Assembly: GCA_902560675.1 (NCBI GenBank)
Contig: CACEMP010000002.1
Location: forward strand, 118,994 to 182,993
Direction: 5' to 3'
DNA: 64,000 nt
DNA from: an uncultured Alphaproteobacteria bacterium
Lineage (GTDB): Bacteria > Pseudomonadota > Alphaproteobacteria > HIMB59 > GCA-002718135
Shown: positions 1 through 9,665 of the stretch, one piece after another
Layout of the letters: each line of letters opens with the position of its first letter
How positions within the stretch are numbered: the stretch's first letter is position 1
Position numbers and translations under genes: made by a program
The notes under the pieces: model-generated
What the model saw: only the letters and a program-made list of their open reading frames with translations
Told to the model about the DNA's origin: nothing
The model's database searches: none

Positions 1-453
1 GCCTATTATCGATTTAGAAATTACCCTGTTTAAAACTTCAGCTACTCTTGATGGATCTCTAACTTCTTCTTGATAACATACCATATCTTTAAACAAATTC
101 ATTTGCTCAACTTCTTGGAAACCTCCTTGGCCCATAGTTTTATTAGCTGCTTGGGGTGTTACTAATAACATTGGCGTATGATTCCAATATGCAGTTTTCA
201 CTGGCGTTACTAGTCCTGTAATTCCAGGACCATTTTGTGCAATGCACATAGCAATTTTTCCTGTTGACCTCGTGTATCCATCGGCCATAATACCACCGTT
301 AGATTCATGAGCAACATCCCAAAATGTGATACCAGCTTTAGGGAATAAGTCAGATATTGGCATGAAGGCTGAGCCAATAATACCGAACGCATGTTGTATT
401 CCATGTTTTTGTAAAACTTTTACAAAAGCTTCTTCAGTAGTCATTTTAGCCAT
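1..453 (-). CDS. xsc: Sulfoacetaldehyde acetyltransferase, N-terminal part (runs off the left edge)
   Basis: My translation of the minus strand from 453 gives MAKMTTEEAFVKVLQKHGIQHAFGIIGSAFMPISDLFPKAGITFWDVAHESNGGIMADGYTRSTGKIAMCIAQNGPGITG..., a TPP-enzyme N-terminus closely resembling Xsc. Confidence 0.85.
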   Translation of the reverse strand, partial: MAKMTTEEAFVKVLQKHGIQHAFGIIGSAFMPISDLFPKAGITFWDVAHESNGGIMADGYTRSTGKIAMCIAQNGPGITGLVTPVKTAYWNHTPMLLVTPQAANKTMGQGGFQEVEQMNLFKDMVCYQEEVRDPSRVAEVLNRVISKSIIG

Positions 454-578
454 AGTTTCTCCCTAAATAATTAGTTACACCTACATTAAATTAATTAATA
501 AATGAACTATAATAATTTTATTTTAGTAATTAGTTTATTATATAATTAAAGAATTTTAACATTTTTACGAATGATATA

Positions 579-2411
579 ATGACGCTACGTGGACAGGAAA
601 TAATAAGAGCTACTGCTAAAACACTGCCTAAACAACCTGGAGTTTATCAAATGGAAGATAATAAAGGTAATATTTTATATATTGGCAAAGCTAAAAATTT
701 ATCAAATAGAGTTAAAAATTATCTATCTATTAATAGTCTAACTAGAAGAATACAAAGGATGGTAAGTTTAACAGATAGTATGAATTTTTTTGTAACAAAT
801 ACTGAACTTGAAGCCATTATTCTTGAATGTAATTTGATAAAAAAACATAAGCCACGTTTCAATGTATTATTAAGAGATGATAAATCATTCCCCTACATTT
901 TTATATCTTCTGAACATGATTTTCCTAGAATTGAAAAACATAGAGGGCCAAAGAATAAACTTGGAAGGTATTATGGACCATTTGCTAGTCCAGATGCAGT
1001 AAATAGAACAATAAATACAATACAAAGAATTTTTTTATTAAGATCATGTACTGATAAAGAAGTTACTGCCGGTAACAAACTATGTTTCAATTATTACCTG
1101 AAGCGCTGTTCAGGGCCATGTGGATCAAAAATAACAAAAACTGAATATTCTAAATTGATCGAAGCTGCAGATGATTTTTTAAGTAGTGGAAATTCTGAAA
1201 AAGTGCAGAAAAGTTTTACATCAAGTATGTATAAGGCTTCAGAACAAAAAAATTTTGAGTTAGCTGCATCAATAAGAGATAGATTGAAAGCGCTTAAACA
1301 TATAGCTCAGAATAATTCTATAAAAATTAAAGATATTAAAGATGCTGATATTTTTGCAATTCATTCTAATAAAGGTAAAACTTGTATATACGGAAGTTTT
1401 TTTAGAAATAATACTTCATATGGTGGAAAAGCTTTCTTTCCTGAACATGACGAGCTAGCAGACAAAAATGAAATAATGTTAGGTTTTATAAATATATTTT
1501 ATGATAAAAAAGAAATACCAAAAATTATTATTACAAATACAAATATAAATAAACTCAATAATGCTAATACTTTAGGTAAGAATTTTGAAAAAACAAAGAT
1601 TTTACAACCATTAAAAGGACCAAAGAAAAATCTTTTAAAATTTGCAGAAAAAAATGCGCGTATTAATTTAGAGTTAAAATTAAATAAGTTAAAAACTTAC
1701 GATAATTTTATTTTTGAGATTAAAAAATTATTTAAAATAAAAAATGAAATAAAGAAAATTGAGGCATATGACAACAGTCATACCTTTGGAAGTTCTCCAG
1801 TTGGTGTAATGGTTGCTTACAATAATAATGGTTTCATAAAATCAAATTATAGAAAATTTAATATTAAATTTAATATTGAAAATAATAAAAAAAATGTTGA
1901 TGATTATTATATGATGAAAGAAATGCTAATTAGACGTTTTAAAAACCTAGAATTTAAAGAGGATATTGATTTACCAGATTTAATTCTAATTGACGGAGGA
2001 AAGGGTCAATATAATATTGCTAGTAAAACGATAAAAGATCTTAATTTAAAAATACCAATTATATCAATGGCAAAAGGTCTTGATAGAGATTCTGGTAGAG
2101 AAATATTAATTCATAATAGATTTACTTATAGATTAAATGATAACAACACTCTTCTTCATTTTCTTCAAAATATCAGAGATGAGGTTCACAGATTTGCTAT
2201 TACAACTCATAGAAGTAAAAGAGATAAAATGACTATTAGATCGGTATTTGATGAGCTAGATGGTATAGGTCCGCAAAGAAAAAAAATGTTAAAAAAACAA
2301 TTTGGCTCAATTGAAAGACTAAAACAAGCAAGTTTTGAGGAACTAAAGGAAATAAAATCAATACCAGAAAAGATCCTTAGAAAAATTTATGAATATTTTC
2401 ATAGCGTTTGA
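579..2411 (+). CDS. uvrC: Excinuclease ABC subunit C
   Basis: GIY-YIG N-terminus (PGVYQMEDNKGNILYIGKAKNLSNRVKNY), UvrC homology and C-terminal HhH regions. Confidence 0.97.
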   Translation: MTLRGQEIIRATAKTLPKQPGVYQMEDNKGNILYIGKAKNLSNRVKNYLSINSLTRRIQRMVSLTDSMNFFVTNTELEAIILECNLIKKHKPRFNVLLRDDKSFPYIFISSEHDFPRIEKHRGPKNKLGRYYGPFASPDAVNRTINTIQRIFLLRSCTDKEVTAGNKLCFNYYLKRCSGPCGSKITKTEYSKLIEAADDFLSSGNSEKVQKSFTSSMYKASEQKNFELAASIRDRLKALKHIAQNNSIKIKDIKDADIFAIHSNKGKTCIYGSFFRNNTSYGGKAFFPEHDELADKNEIMLGFINIFYDKKEIPKIIITNTNINKLNNANTLGKNFEKTKILQPLKGPKKNLLKFAEKNARINLELKLNKLKTYDNFIFEIKKLFKIKNEIKKIEAYDNSHTFGSSPVGVMVAYNNNGFIKSNYRKFNIKFNIENNKKNVDDYYMMKEMLIRRFKNLEFKEDIDLPDLILIDGGKGQYNIASKTIKDLNLKIPIISMAKGLDRDSGREILIHNRFTYRLNDNNTLLHFLQNIRDEVHRFAITTHRSKRDKMTIRSVFDELDGIGPQRKKMLKKQFGSIERLKQASFEELKEIKSIPEKILRKIYEYFHSV

Positions 2412-2440
2412 AATGTAGATAATTTACAAATACTAATAAG

Positions 2441-2983
2441 ATGAATTTATCAAATATTTTAACTATAATAAGAGTTGCGGTAATACCAATAATTGTTTTA
2501 TGCATATATTTAAAAAGTCCTTTATTCGGCTGGACTGCATTCATTTTATTTTGTTTAGCTAGTATCACTGATTATTTTGATGGTTATTTAGCTAGAATGA
2601 GAAACGAAGTAACAAATTTTGGCACTTTTCTTGATCCAATTGCAGATAAATTATTAGTTGCAGCTGTATTACTTATTTTAACTGCAAAAGGCATAATTGC
2701 TGACTGGGAAACTATACCTGCCTTAATAATTTTACTAAGAGAAATTACTGTTTCTGGTTTACGTGAGTATTTAGCTGGCATTAAAATCAGTATACCTGTT
2801 TCTAGAATCGCTAAATTAAAAACTTTTTTACAACTTTGCTCCTTAGCATTATTAATTCTATCTGAAAGTATTACAAATATATCTATAATTATATATCTTG
2901 GAACAATTTTTCTATGGATTGCAGGTTTATTAACATTATACACGGCATATGATTATGTTAAAGGATCAATAAAGCACTTTTAA
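2441..2983 (+). CDS. pgsA: CDP-diacylglycerol--glycerol-3-phosphate 3-phosphatidyltransferase
   Basis: CDP-alcohol phosphatidyltransferase motif (SITDYFDGYLARMRNEVTNFGTFLDPIADK). Confidence 0.95.
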   Translation: MNLSNILTIIRVAVIPIIVLCIYLKSPLFGWTAFILFCLASITDYFDGYLARMRNEVTNFGTFLDPIADKLLVAAVLLILTAKGIIADWETIPALIILLREITVSGLREYLAGIKISIPVSRIAKLKTFLQLCSLALLILSESITNISIIIYLGTIFLWIAGLLTLYTAYDYVKGSIKHF

Positions 2984-2984
2984 A

Positions 2985-3230
2985 ATGAAAATTAGATATT
3001 TTGCATGGATTAAAGATATAACTCATAAAGATTACGACTTAATAGAAAATAACTATCCAAAAAATATTAATGAGATAAAACTTTTTTTAAATAAATCTTA
3101 CCCTGGCTTAAAAAAACATATCAAAGAAGATATCTTACGTTTCGCTATTAATATGGAATATTCACCAACAAATCAAAAATTAGATTCAAAAGATGAAATT
3201 GCAGTTTTTCCACCTGTAAGTGGAGGTTAA
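2985..3230 (+). CDS. moaD: Molybdopterin synthase small subunit
   Basis: Small ubiquitin-like protein ending in GG (PPVSGG); overlaps moaE start. Confidence 0.9.
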   Translation: MKIRYFAWIKDITHKDYDLIENNYPKNINEIKLFLNKSYPGLKKHIKEDILRFAINMEYSPTNQKLDSKDEIAVFPPVSGG

Positions 3231-3646
3231 TGATAAAAATACAAAAAAAAGATTTTAGTGTTGATAATGAAATAAAAATATTGAAAGATAGTTATTCAAA
3301 TGTAGGTGCAGTAAATTCGTTCATTGGTTATGTTAGGGATTTAAATAATAGTAAAGATGTAAAGTATTTGGAGTTAGAAGTTTACAAAGAAATGGCAATT
3401 AAAGAACTATCTAACCTTAGAGAAAAAGGTATGCAGAAATGGGATCTGAGTGATTGTTTGATTATTCATAGATATGGAAAACTGTATGTTAATGAAAAAA
3501 TAGTCCTCGTATGTTGTTTTTCAGAACATAGAAAAAATAGTTTTGAAGCTTGTAAATTTATTATGGATTTTTTAAAAAAAGATGCTCCATTTTGGAAAAA
3601 AGAATTTTATACTGAGGGCTCAGATTGGTTACAAAATATTAGTTAG
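3230..3646 (+). CDS. moaE: Molybdopterin synthase catalytic subunit
   Basis: MoaE-like motifs (GAVNSFIGYVRD, LEVYKEMA, IIHRYGKLYVNEKIVLV, APFWKKE). Confidence 0.93.
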   Translation: MIKIQKKDFSVDNEIKILKDSYSNVGAVNSFIGYVRDLNNSKDVKYLELEVYKEMAIKELSNLREKGMQKWDLSDCLIIHRYGKLYVNEKIVLVCCFSEHRKNSFEACKFIMDFLKKDAPFWKKEFYTEGSDWLQNIS

Positions 3647-4523
3647 CAAAATTTACAATTTTTTTGTAATCTTTCATAAACTGAAAAGTGGTTGTATTAT
3701 CACCAGTTTTAAAATTTAAAGAGTCAATTGATTTTACTGGAGTAATTTCTGCAGCAGTACCAGTTAAGAATACTTCATCAAAGTCTTTTAATTCATCTGG
3801 ACTTATATGTCGTTCAACAAGATTAAAACCTTGGTTCTTGACCATTTCTATAACTGTTTGTCGTGTTATACCATTCAGGAAACAATCAGGAGTTGGGGTA
3901 TGAATATCATTATCTTTAATTAAAAAAATATTAGAACTAGTTGCTTCAGCAATATAGCCTCTATAATCTAACATTAAGGCCTCATTGTAACCTTTTTCTT
4001 CTGCAAAAGATTTTGAAAGTGTGCAAATTAAATATGGTCCTGACGCTTTAGCCTCAAAAGGTATAGAATCAGGGGAAGGTCTTTTCCAAGGTGAAGTTAT
4101 TAGAGTTAAACCATGCTTCATATCTTCAATATTGTAGTAAGTTGTCCAATCATCCCAAACTGCTATTGATACATGCACATCTGAGTTGGTCGTTGATAAA
4201 CCCATTAACTTTCCACCTCTCCATGCAAAAGGTCTTACATAGCAATCAGTAAAATTCATTTTTTTAATTAGCTGATCTTTTGCATTATTAATCTCGGTTT
4301 CAGTGTATGGAATTTTGATTCCAATTGTCTCTGCTGATTTGAACAATCTTTTGGTATGTTGCTCACTTTTAAATATTTTTCCATTATACGCTCTTTCGCC
4401 CTCAAATACTGCACTTGCATAATGTAATCCTTGACCAATAACGTGAGTTTTAGCTTTATTCCACTCAACCATCATACCATCATACCAGATCCAGCCATCT
4501 CTATTTTCAAATGTTTTAATCAT
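3639..4523 (-). CDS. ilvE: Branched-chain amino acid aminotransferase
   Basis: Class IV aminotransferase motifs (GLHYASAVFEGERAY, EALMLDYRGYIAEATSSNIFLI, FLTGTAAEITPV). Confidence 0.95.
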   Translation of the reverse strand: MIKTFENRDGWIWYDGMMVEWNKAKTHVIGQGLHYASAVFEGERAYNGKIFKSEQHTKRLFKSAETIGIKIPYTETEINNAKDQLIKKMNFTDCYVRPFAWRGGKLMGLSTTNSDVHVSIAVWDDWTTYYNIEDMKHGLTLITSPWKRPSPDSIPFEAKASGPYLICTLSKSFAEEKGYNEALMLDYRGYIAEATSSNIFLIKDNDIHTPTPDCFLNGITRQTVIEMVKNQGFNLVERHISPDELKDFDEVFLTGTAAEITPVKSIDSLNFKTGDNTTTFQFMKDYKKIVNFAN

Positions 4524-4585
4524 AAATAAATATTATGTATTTTTTAAATGACAATTGAGTATCAGTGATGCATAATTAAGTCAAT

Positions 4586-5068
4586 ATGGCTGACCTAAAT
4601 AAATTGTTAACACCGCTTTTTTTGAATGAAAATGAAATACGGAAAATAATAGAATTAATGTTTTTTTCATACAGGGATTTCACATCCGGGCCAGATAAAA
4701 TATTAGAAAAAATTAAATTTGGTAGAGCTCATCATAGAGTTATATATTTTGTTGGCAAGAGAAATAATCTAACAATAAAAGAACTTCTATCAATATTACA
4801 AATTACAAAACAAAGTCTATCAAGAGTTTTAAACCAATTAGTAAAAGAAAAATATATAATTTTGTCAACAGGCGAAGATAAAAGAACAAAAAAATTAATT
4901 CTTTCAAACAAAGGTAGAGATTTGGAAAAAAAATTATCTCAGATTCAAATAACCAAAATTTATAATGTGATAAAAAATTTTGACGAAATAGATATTAATG
5001 GATTTAAAAAAGTTTTGTTTAATATGATAGATGAGAATAATAGAAAAAAATTTAATGAAATAAATTAA
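4586..5068 (+). CDS. MarR-family transcriptional regulator (PetP-like by position)
   Basis: MarR winged-helix pattern (AHHRVIYFVGKRNNLTIKELLSILQITKQSLSRVLNQLVKEKYI); next to OmpR-type regulator. Confidence 0.85.
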   Translation: MADLNKLLTPLFLNENEIRKIIELMFFSYRDFTSGPDKILEKIKFGRAHHRVIYFVGKRNNLTIKELLSILQITKQSLSRVLNQLVKEKYIILSTGEDKRTKKLILSNKGRDLEKKLSQIQITKIYNVIKNFDEIDINGFKKVLFNMIDENNRKKFNEIN

Positions 5069-5071
5069 AAA

Positions 5072-5752
5072 ATGAGAAAAAATATACTTTTAGTTGATGA
5101 TGATAAAAGACTTAGAGAACTTCTTGGAGATTATCTATACGAAAAAAAATTTGAAGTTTATTTATGTGAAGATTTTCTTGAAGCTAAAGAAATACTATCA
5201 TTTGTGTTCTTTGATCTAGTAATATTGGATAGAATGATGCCAACAGGAGATGGGATAGATTTAATTGAAATTATTAAAATTAATCGAAATTGTCCAATCA
5301 TTATGTTGACGGCATTAGGTCAAGATCAAAATAAAATTGAAGGTTTAAAAATAGGAGCAGATGACTATTTAGCAAAACCATTTGAGCCTGAAGAATTATT
5401 TTTAAGAATTAATAAACTTTTGATATTGTATGAAAATTTAAACAATAAAAATATTAGAATAGCATTTGGTGATTTTATTTTCAATTTATCATCTTTAGAA
5501 TTAAAACTTAATAATGTTCCTATCTACTTAACTGAAGGAGAAAACGATTTATTGATAAAATTAATAAACAAAAGAAATAACATTGTTTTACGTGAAGAAT
5601 TAGCTGAACAAGAATTTGATGAGTCAGAATTGAGGAAGATAGATGTAAGAGTAACAAGATTAAGACAAAAAATAGAAAAAAATGCAAAACAACCCCAGTT
5701 TATTAAAACAATAAGGGGGAAAGGCTATAAATTAATTTGTGAAGAAATTTAA
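5072..5752 (+). CDS. OmpR-family response regulator (PetR-like by position)
   Basis: Receiver domain (ILLVDDDKRLRELL, DLVILDRMMPTGDG) plus Trans_reg_C (VTRLRQKIEKNAKQPQFIKTIRGKGYKL). Confidence 0.93.
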   Translation: MRKNILLVDDDKRLRELLGDYLYEKKFEVYLCEDFLEAKEILSFVFFDLVILDRMMPTGDGIDLIEIIKINRNCPIIMLTALGQDQNKIEGLKIGADDYLAKPFEPEELFLRINKLLILYENLNNKNIRIAFGDFIFNLSSLELKLNNVPIYLTEGENDLLIKLINKRNNIVLREELAEQEFDESELRKIDVRVTRLRQKIEKNAKQPQFIKTIRGKGYKLICEEI

Positions 5753-7044
5753 TGATTAAAAAAATTATTCCCTCAACTTTAATTGGAAGATCTATAATTA
5801 TAATTTTTGTTCCTATAATTTTATTAGTAATTCTTACATCTTTTGTATTTTATCAAACTTCATGGAATATAATTTCAAAAAGACTAGCAGAGTCTGTTGT
5901 TGCTGATATAAATGTTTTGGTTAAATTGATTGATGATGATCTTTTTTTTTATGCTAACAACATAGCAAACAAAGACTTCAAAATGAAAATAACAATTAAA
6001 AATAATGAAGAAATTGATACCAAATTGATTAATTCAAATAGAGGTATACTTTCTAAAAGATTGAAGCAGTCGCTTAAAAACTTAAACAAACCATTTAGTT
6101 ATGACTTAAGTGATTTAGAAAATGGTGCTGAAATTTCAATACAGTTAAAAGAAAATTTATTAATAATAAATGTAAATAAAGATAGGCTTTATAGTGAAAC
6201 TACATTTGTATTTTTACTATGGATGATATTTGCTTCTTTGATATTGCTTTTTACTTCCTACTTTTTAATGAGCAAGCAACTAAAACCTCTTAAAAGGCTA
6301 GCCATAATAGCCGAAACTTTTGGAAGAGGATTAGATGCTCCCAATATTAAAAGTGAGGGCTCATATGAAATCAGACAAACATCCCAAGCATTTAATCAAA
6401 TGAGAACTAGGATTAAAAGATTTTTAAAACAACGAACTGATATGCTAGCTGGGGTCAGTCATGATCTTCGAACACCATTAACAAGAATGAAATTACAATT
6501 ATCTCTTATCAAAGATGAAAAAGCAAAATCTGAATTAGAGTTGGACATTAATGAAATGACAGCAATGTTAGATAGTTATGTAAGTTTTGTTAAGACAGAG
6601 TCCCCAGAAACAATTGAAAATATTATTATTAATGATCTAATTAAAGAATGTCTTAAAAATTTTAATAATGAAGAAAAAATTATTTCTGTTGATGAAAAAG
6701 CAATTATTAAAACATCAGGTAGGCCATTACAGCTCAAAAGAGCTTTTCAGAATATTATTGATAATTCAAAAAGATATTCTAATAAAATAAGAATTGTAAT
6801 TTTTTTAAATGATGAAGGTTGCAATATTGAAATCAGTGATAATGGACCAGGTATACCAAAAGAAAATTTTGAAGATGTATTCAAGCCCTTTTTTACACTT
6901 GATCCATCAAGAAATAAATTAAAGGGTGAAAGTGGATTGGGATTAACAATAACAAGAGATATAATTCGATCTCATGGAGGAGAAATTAATTTAGATAAAT
7001 CTGATTTGGGAGGACTGAAATTATCAGTTCTATTACCAATTTAA
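5752..7044 (+). CDS. EnvZ-like sensor histidine kinase
   Basis: Two TM segments, HAMP, H-box (AGVSHDLRTPLTRMKLQL), N/G boxes (NIIDNSKRYS, DNGPGIP, GLGLTITRDII). Confidence 0.93.
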   Translation: MIKKIIPSTLIGRSIIIIFVPIILLVILTSFVFYQTSWNIISKRLAESVVADINVLVKLIDDDLFFYANNIANKDFKMKITIKNNEEIDTKLINSNRGILSKRLKQSLKNLNKPFSYDLSDLENGAEISIQLKENLLIINVNKDRLYSETTFVFLLWMIFASLILLFTSYFLMSKQLKPLKRLAIIAETFGRGLDAPNIKSEGSYEIRQTSQAFNQMRTRIKRFLKQRTDMLAGVSHDLRTPLTRMKLQLSLIKDEKAKSELELDINEMTAMLDSYVSFVKTESPETIENIIINDLIKECLKNFNNEEKIISVDEKAIIKTSGRPLQLKRAFQNIIDNSKRYSNKIRIVIFLNDEGCNIEISDNGPGIPKENFEDVFKPFFTLDPSRNKLKGESGLGLTITRDIIRSHGGEINLDKSDLGGLKLSVLLPI

Positions 7045-7389
7045 TCAATATAATTTTACTCCATTCTTAAGTTTAATTGAAGGTGATACCAGTATTGGTT
7101 CATTTAATAAGTCAGGTAAACCGAGCACAAGTACTTCAGAGATAATATTTCCTATTTGTTTTGGTTGAAAATTGACAACAGCAATTATCTGCTTATTAAT
7201 TAAATCTTTTGATTTGTAGTTTTTCCTCAGTTGAGCTGAGCTTTTTTTTATTCCTAATTCATTACCAAAATCAATTTTTAATAATATAGATGGTTTTTTC
7301 AGTTTATCATAATTCTCAGCATAAATTATTGTACCTAATCTTATATCAATTTTTTCAAAGTCAGAAAAATTAACAATATTACTTTTCAT
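7045..7389 (-). CDS. csaA: CsaA-like tRNA-binding domain protein
   Basis: EMAPII-like OB fold (FEKIDIRLGTIIYAE, VVNFQPKQIGNIISEVLVLGLPD). Confidence 0.85.
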   Translation of the reverse strand: MKSNIVNFSDFEKIDIRLGTIIYAENYDKLKKPSILLKIDFGNELGIKKSSAQLRKNYKSKDLINKQIIAVVNFQPKQIGNIISEVLVLGLPDLLNEPILVSPSIKLKNGVKLY

Positions 7390-7922
7390 TAAAAAAATCT
7401 AATTATACTATTTAAGCTTGTTAAATATCTGTCTAAAGTAGTCATTGTTTTTTCTAATGAATCTGTATCATCATTATGCCAGGTAAAAATAATTATTATA
7501 TATAATACAAATAATCCTTTAATTTTAGATGAACCTTTTATACCATTAACATTAATATTACAGAGTAATGCAATGGTCATGATACTTTCGAAGAAAGAAG
7601 GGATTAATCTAATGAATTGTTGAGGATGTGAAATAAAAAACTTTATTAATTTTTTTACAGCTACTCTATTTTCATTAAGTATGTCTAAACGTGCCATAAA
7701 CACTTCAAATATCATATCCTTTTGTGACGAATTTTCTAAGGAAGATAATCTTTTATTTAGTAAATAATCAAAATACCTATTTATATTAATTAAAAGATCA
7801 ATTTTATTTTTAATATATGAATTTTTATTTTTGATAACTTTCAAAATATTAATTTTTTCAAATGACTGCTTTTCTAATAATTTTAAGGTTTCTTTAGCTA
7901 TAGTAATTTTACTGCTTTGCAT
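7389..7922 (-). CDS. TetR/COQ9-like C-terminal domain protein
   Basis: C-terminal pattern FEVFMARLDILNENR...LFVLYIIIIFTWHNDDTDSLEKTMTTLDRYL resembles the TetR/COQ9-like protein beside proC in alphaproteobacteria; N-terminal HTH poorly preserved. Confidence 0.55.
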   Translation of the reverse strand: MQSSKITIAKETLKLLEKQSFEKINILKVIKNKNSYIKNKIDLLININRYFDYLLNKRLSSLENSSQKDMIFEVFMARLDILNENRVAVKKLIKFFISHPQQFIRLIPSFFESIMTIALLCNINVNGIKGSSKIKGLFVLYIIIIFTWHNDDTDSLEKTMTTLDRYLTSLNSIIRFF

Positions 7923-7923
7923 T

Positions 7924-8733
7924 TTAATTGCCTTGATCTTTAGCTTTTTTATATGATGATTTAGTTAGGTCTTTAAATATCTTATGTATTTTGTTTTTTT
8001 TCATAATTTTGAGTCCAGCTTCTGTGGTGCCGCCCTTTGTAGCAACAGTATTAACTAATTCTTTAGCAGTCATTTTATTTTCCAATAATAAATTTATAGA
8101 ACCTTTAAATGTCTGATGCACTAAAATGGTTGCAATATTTTTATTGAAACCTAGATTTATTGCAGCTTTTTCCATAGCATCAATCAAATTAAATACAAAT
8201 CCTGGACCACTTCCTGAAATAGCAGTGGCCATATCAATTTCTTTTTCATATTTTAAAATTTGAGTTTTTCCTGAGTATGAAAATAATTTGACTACTTCTT
8301 TAATCATCCATTTGTTTGTTTTTTTATTTGCTACGATACAATTCATACTTTCACTAATTGAAGCAGGCATATTGGGCATCACTCTAAAAAAATTTTTATT
8401 CTGTTTAAATTGATCTTTAAAAATTTTTATTTTTTTACCAGCTATTACACTTATTATTGCTGTTTTTTTTGAAAATTTAATTTTTGACATTTGAATTAAT
8501 ACATTTTTTAAATCATTTGGTTTGATTGCAAAAACTATAAAATCGAAATGATTAAATTTATTAAGATCAGAAATATTTTTTTTTATTTCAATATATTTTC
8601 CTATATATCTTTTTTTTAGAGTAAAAAATTTTATTGGATCGATTACAGTTATAGAATATGTTTTTGGTCTAGTCCATGAGGTTAATAAAGCATGCCCCAT
8701 ATGACCACAGCCAATAAGTAAAATGTTTTTCAT
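7924..8733 (-). CDS. proC: Pyrroline-5-carboxylate reductase
   Basis: N-terminal Rossmann GCGHMGHALL, FFRVMPNMPASI, AISGSGPGFVFNLIDAM, VATKGGTTEAGL. Confidence 0.95.
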   Translation of the reverse strand: MKNILLIGCGHMGHALLTSWTRPKTYSITVIDPIKFFTLKKRYIGKYIEIKKNISDLNKFNHFDFIVFAIKPNDLKNVLIQMSKIKFSKKTAIISVIAGKKIKIFKDQFKQNKNFFRVMPNMPASISESMNCIVANKKTNKWMIKEVVKLFSYSGKTQILKYEKEIDMATAISGSGPGFVFNLIDAMEKAAINLGFNKNIATILVHQTFKGSINLLLENKMTAKELVNTVATKGGTTEAGLKIMKKNKIHKIFKDLTKSSYKKAKDQGN

Positions 8734-8757
8734 ATAAATAATTTAATATTATAAAAT

Positions 8758-9231
8758 TTAAGCTCTACCAATAATTTCAAATTTTGAAAATTCTATTGCT
8801 TCACTTGGTGTAACATCTTCAAATAAAACTTGTTGAAAACTAGGATAAAATTTTTCACATTCACATATGCCAATATCAACCAAATCTTCACATTTTTTAT
8901 GCAAAATCTCAGTTTCATTATTTGATAAAAGTGTATGTCTAAATGCAGGTATTCCATTCTTACTTGTAATATCAAAGTGACCTATCCACATATTTTCATT
9001 AATTAAACCTAATAATTCATAAGCTTTTTTTAACTTAGTTTCTGGAAACCTAATATCAAAAGTAATTGTTAAACTGAGGGCATTTATATTCTCTGACCAT
9101 GTAAAATATAATCTGTATGCACACCATTGTGAAGATATTTCAGCAACTAATTCATGATCTGCCGACCTACTAAAATTCCATTTTTTTTGGTAGATAACAT
9201 CTTCAACTATATCTATAGGATTCAAAATCAT
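8758..9231 (-). CDS. YbjN domain-containing protein
   Basis: YbjN-like sequence (LLGLINENMWIGHFDI) and alphaproteobacterial neighbourhood with proC. Confidence 0.8.
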   Translation of the reverse strand: MILNPIDIVEDVIYQKKWNFSRSADHELVAEISSQWCAYRLYFTWSENINALSLTITFDIRFPETKLKKAYELLGLINENMWIGHFDITSKNGIPAFRHTLLSNNETEILHKKCEDLVDIGICECEKFYPSFQQVLFEDVTPSEAIEFSKFEIIGRA

Positions 9232-9378
9232 ATTTAATATTAATATACCTTATCTAGTATTAATTGTAATTAACACTACAATATATTGATTACTAAAATT
9301 TTACGTTGTTTAGCAAGATTTTTTATAAAAAAATCAAGAATAATGTGAATAATTAAAGAATTATCTAATTATTTTTTT

Positions 9379-9642
9379 TTATTTTTTTTTAAGAACCTTT
9401 TTTGGTGATTTTTTTTTCTTAGGCTTATTTTTCTCTAATTTTTTGTTTTCAGCTACTAGTTTCTCTACAGTTTTCTTTAAAACTGCAAATTCATCTTTTT
9501 TTACTAGATTCATCTTTTTAATAATTTTATTTACTCTTAGTGACACTATTGTCTCTATTTCCTCTTTTAAACCTGAAAAGGCACCTATTGCGTCTACAGC
9601 AAATTTTGATAAATCTGATAAAATTTTGTTTCTATTAGCCAT
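9379..9642 (-). CDS. UbiK/YqiC (BMFP) accessory factor family protein
   Basis: Small helical protein with FAVDAIGAFSGLKEEIETIVSLRVNKIIKKMNLVKKDEFAVLKKTVEKL and Lys-rich tail. Confidence 0.8.
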   Translation of the reverse strand: MANRNKILSDLSKFAVDAIGAFSGLKEEIETIVSLRVNKIIKKMNLVKKDEFAVLKKTVEKLVAENKKLEKNKPKKKKSPKKVLKKK

Positions 9643-9665
9643 AATATTAATAATATTACAATTAT

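Noticed and set aside
210-404. ORF 210..404 (-)
   Set aside because: Lies inside xsc in another frame; no recognisable product.
2377-2943. ORFs 2377..2568 (-) and 2584..2943 (-)
   Set aside because: Antisense to uvrC end/pgsA; spurious ORFs over a well-supported gene.
9369-9420. Poly-T tracts at the 3' end of the UbiK-like gene as a terminator or sequencing artefact
   Set aside because: They encode the Lys-rich C-terminal tail; no stable stem seen.
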